From the NCBI RefSeq assembly GCF_016107545.1, contig NZ_JABASS010000001.1, positions 186,001 to 250,000 on the forward strand: a stretch of 64,000 nt of DNA. The letters are read 5' to 3'. The notes under the pieces were generated by a model. That model searched no databases and was not told the origin of the DNA. It worked only from the letters and a program-made list of their open reading frames with translations. Origin of the DNA: Psychrobacter namhaensis (lineage in GTDB: Bacteria; Pseudomonadota; Gammaproteobacteria; Pseudomonadales; Moraxellaceae). This document shows positions 63,550-64,000 of the stretch, piece after piece. The position numbers and the translations under genes are program-made. The number at the start of each line of letters is the position of its first letter. The stretch's first letter is position 1.

Positions 63550-64000
63550 TTAACTGACCTTATCCCACATCTTGCTGAGGCGCTTAGGGGATACTGCCAT
63601 ACGAGTTTTCATTGGCTGGGCAAACAATTGAATACGATATTCCTCCACCATCCAACGATATTCACTGATGGCATCTTTGTCCGCCCGTCCTGCTAGCCGC
63701 TCCATATGTAAGTCCAGCGCATAGACACCATCAAGATCAGCATCCAGATTATGCTCAAGGCGCTCAAGACGAATCTCTAGCGCTTCAAGATAGCGTGGAT
63801 ATTGTTGCCAATGGCTATAATCCATCCGATAAACAAAGTTAGCCAAATGCAGATCTTCTAACTGATCTTCAATATCCTCGATAGACTCACCGAAGATCTC
63901 CCGATCAAGCATCAATAACCCTTGGCGTATACGTTGCCAACGGGTATAGACGTTTTTGAGCGTTTTTATGACACCTTGACCAGTCAATAGGAAGTTACTA
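63550..64000 (-). CDS. hrpA: ATP-dependent RNA helicase HrpA, C-terminal part (cut by window edge)
   Basis: Only the last ~150 residues lie in the window; the frame stays open to base 64000, so the gene continues beyond. The visible part is the C-terminal DUF3418 region of HrpA, a DEAH-box RNA helicase that works on stalled ribosomes in E. coli. Matching features are VYTRWQRIRQGL, LHLANFVYRMDYSHWQQYPRYLEALEIRLERL, SEYRWMVEEYRIQLFAQP and the closing VSPKRLSKMWDKVS. The helicase core cannot be inspected. It ends cleanly before the hairpin at 63417-63450. Confidence 0.82.
   Translation of the reverse strand, partial: SNFLLTGQGVIKTLKNVYTRWQRIRQGLLMLDREIFGESIEDIEDQLEDLHLANFVYRMDYSHWQQYPRYLEALEIRLERLEHNLDADLDGVYALDLHMERLAGRADKDAISEYRWMVEEYRIQLFAQPMKTRMAVSPKRLSKMWDKVS

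Overview
The window looks like chromosome of a Psychrobacter-type bacterium (Moraxellaceae, Gammaproteobacteria). The basis is a moderate-GC, AT-rich-intergenic genome with a ~1600-residue NAD-glutamate dehydrogenase, a cysI-DUF934-cysH sulfur cluster without cysJ, paired bacterioferritins, BLUF photoreceptors and gamma-proteobacterial housekeeping genes. This is inference from gene content; no 16S gene is present. No tRNA, rRNA, insertion sequence, prophage or CRISPR array was recognised. The window is core chromosome with a few accessory genes.

Layout. 1-10.7 kb: a class II UvrA-like ATPase, a DUF819 membrane protein, a DEAD-box RNA helicase with a long leader, a secreted DUF1176 protein, a YghU-type glutathione transferase and an MdtD-like drug transporter. 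10.8-13.2 kb: an iron-storage block with two bacterioferritin subunits of complementary, split active sites, Bfd under a Fur-box promoter, and a divergent ArsR-type regulator. 13.3-26.7 kb: a sulfate assimilation region. Uptake is encoded by two paralogous sulfate-binding lipoproteins, CysT, CysW and a short CysA. Sat activates sulfate. CysI, DUF934 and CysH carry out reduction, and CysG makes siroheme for CysI. A PlsC-like acyltransferase sits between cysH and cysG. Shared promoter elements tie the two sbp genes and cysI together.

26.8-33.5 kb: SbcD and SbcC nuclease subunits and a secreted WG-repeat protein. 33.6-44.5 kb: NAD-glutamate dehydrogenase, PurD, an ABC1/UbiB-type kinase, a divergent TrmB-like methyltransferase, YacG and ArgD. 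44.6-52.0 kb, all on the minus strand: a LysR regulator, DnaX with a hexapeptide repeat tract, LysS, PrfA and a KAS III-like enzyme. 52.3-54.9 kb: PnuC overlapping an NadR-type ribosylnicotinamide kinase (NAD salvage), YqhA and a DUF421 protein. 55.4-59.7 kb: an EamA transporter, two tandem BLUF blue-light sensors, and a LysR regulator divergent from a pair of short YdcZ-type transporters. 60-61 kb: an unusual acidic protein with 22 hexapeptide repeats. 61-64 kb: an AGCS amino-acid:Na+ symporter, a small membrane protein, and the C-terminal end of HrpA running off the window edge.

Most convergent or operon ends carry clear hairpin terminators, which are listed. The least explained items are the repeat protein at 60.0-60.9 kb, the tandem BLUF pair, the heteromeric bacterioferritin, and the conserved control elements of the sulfur genes.
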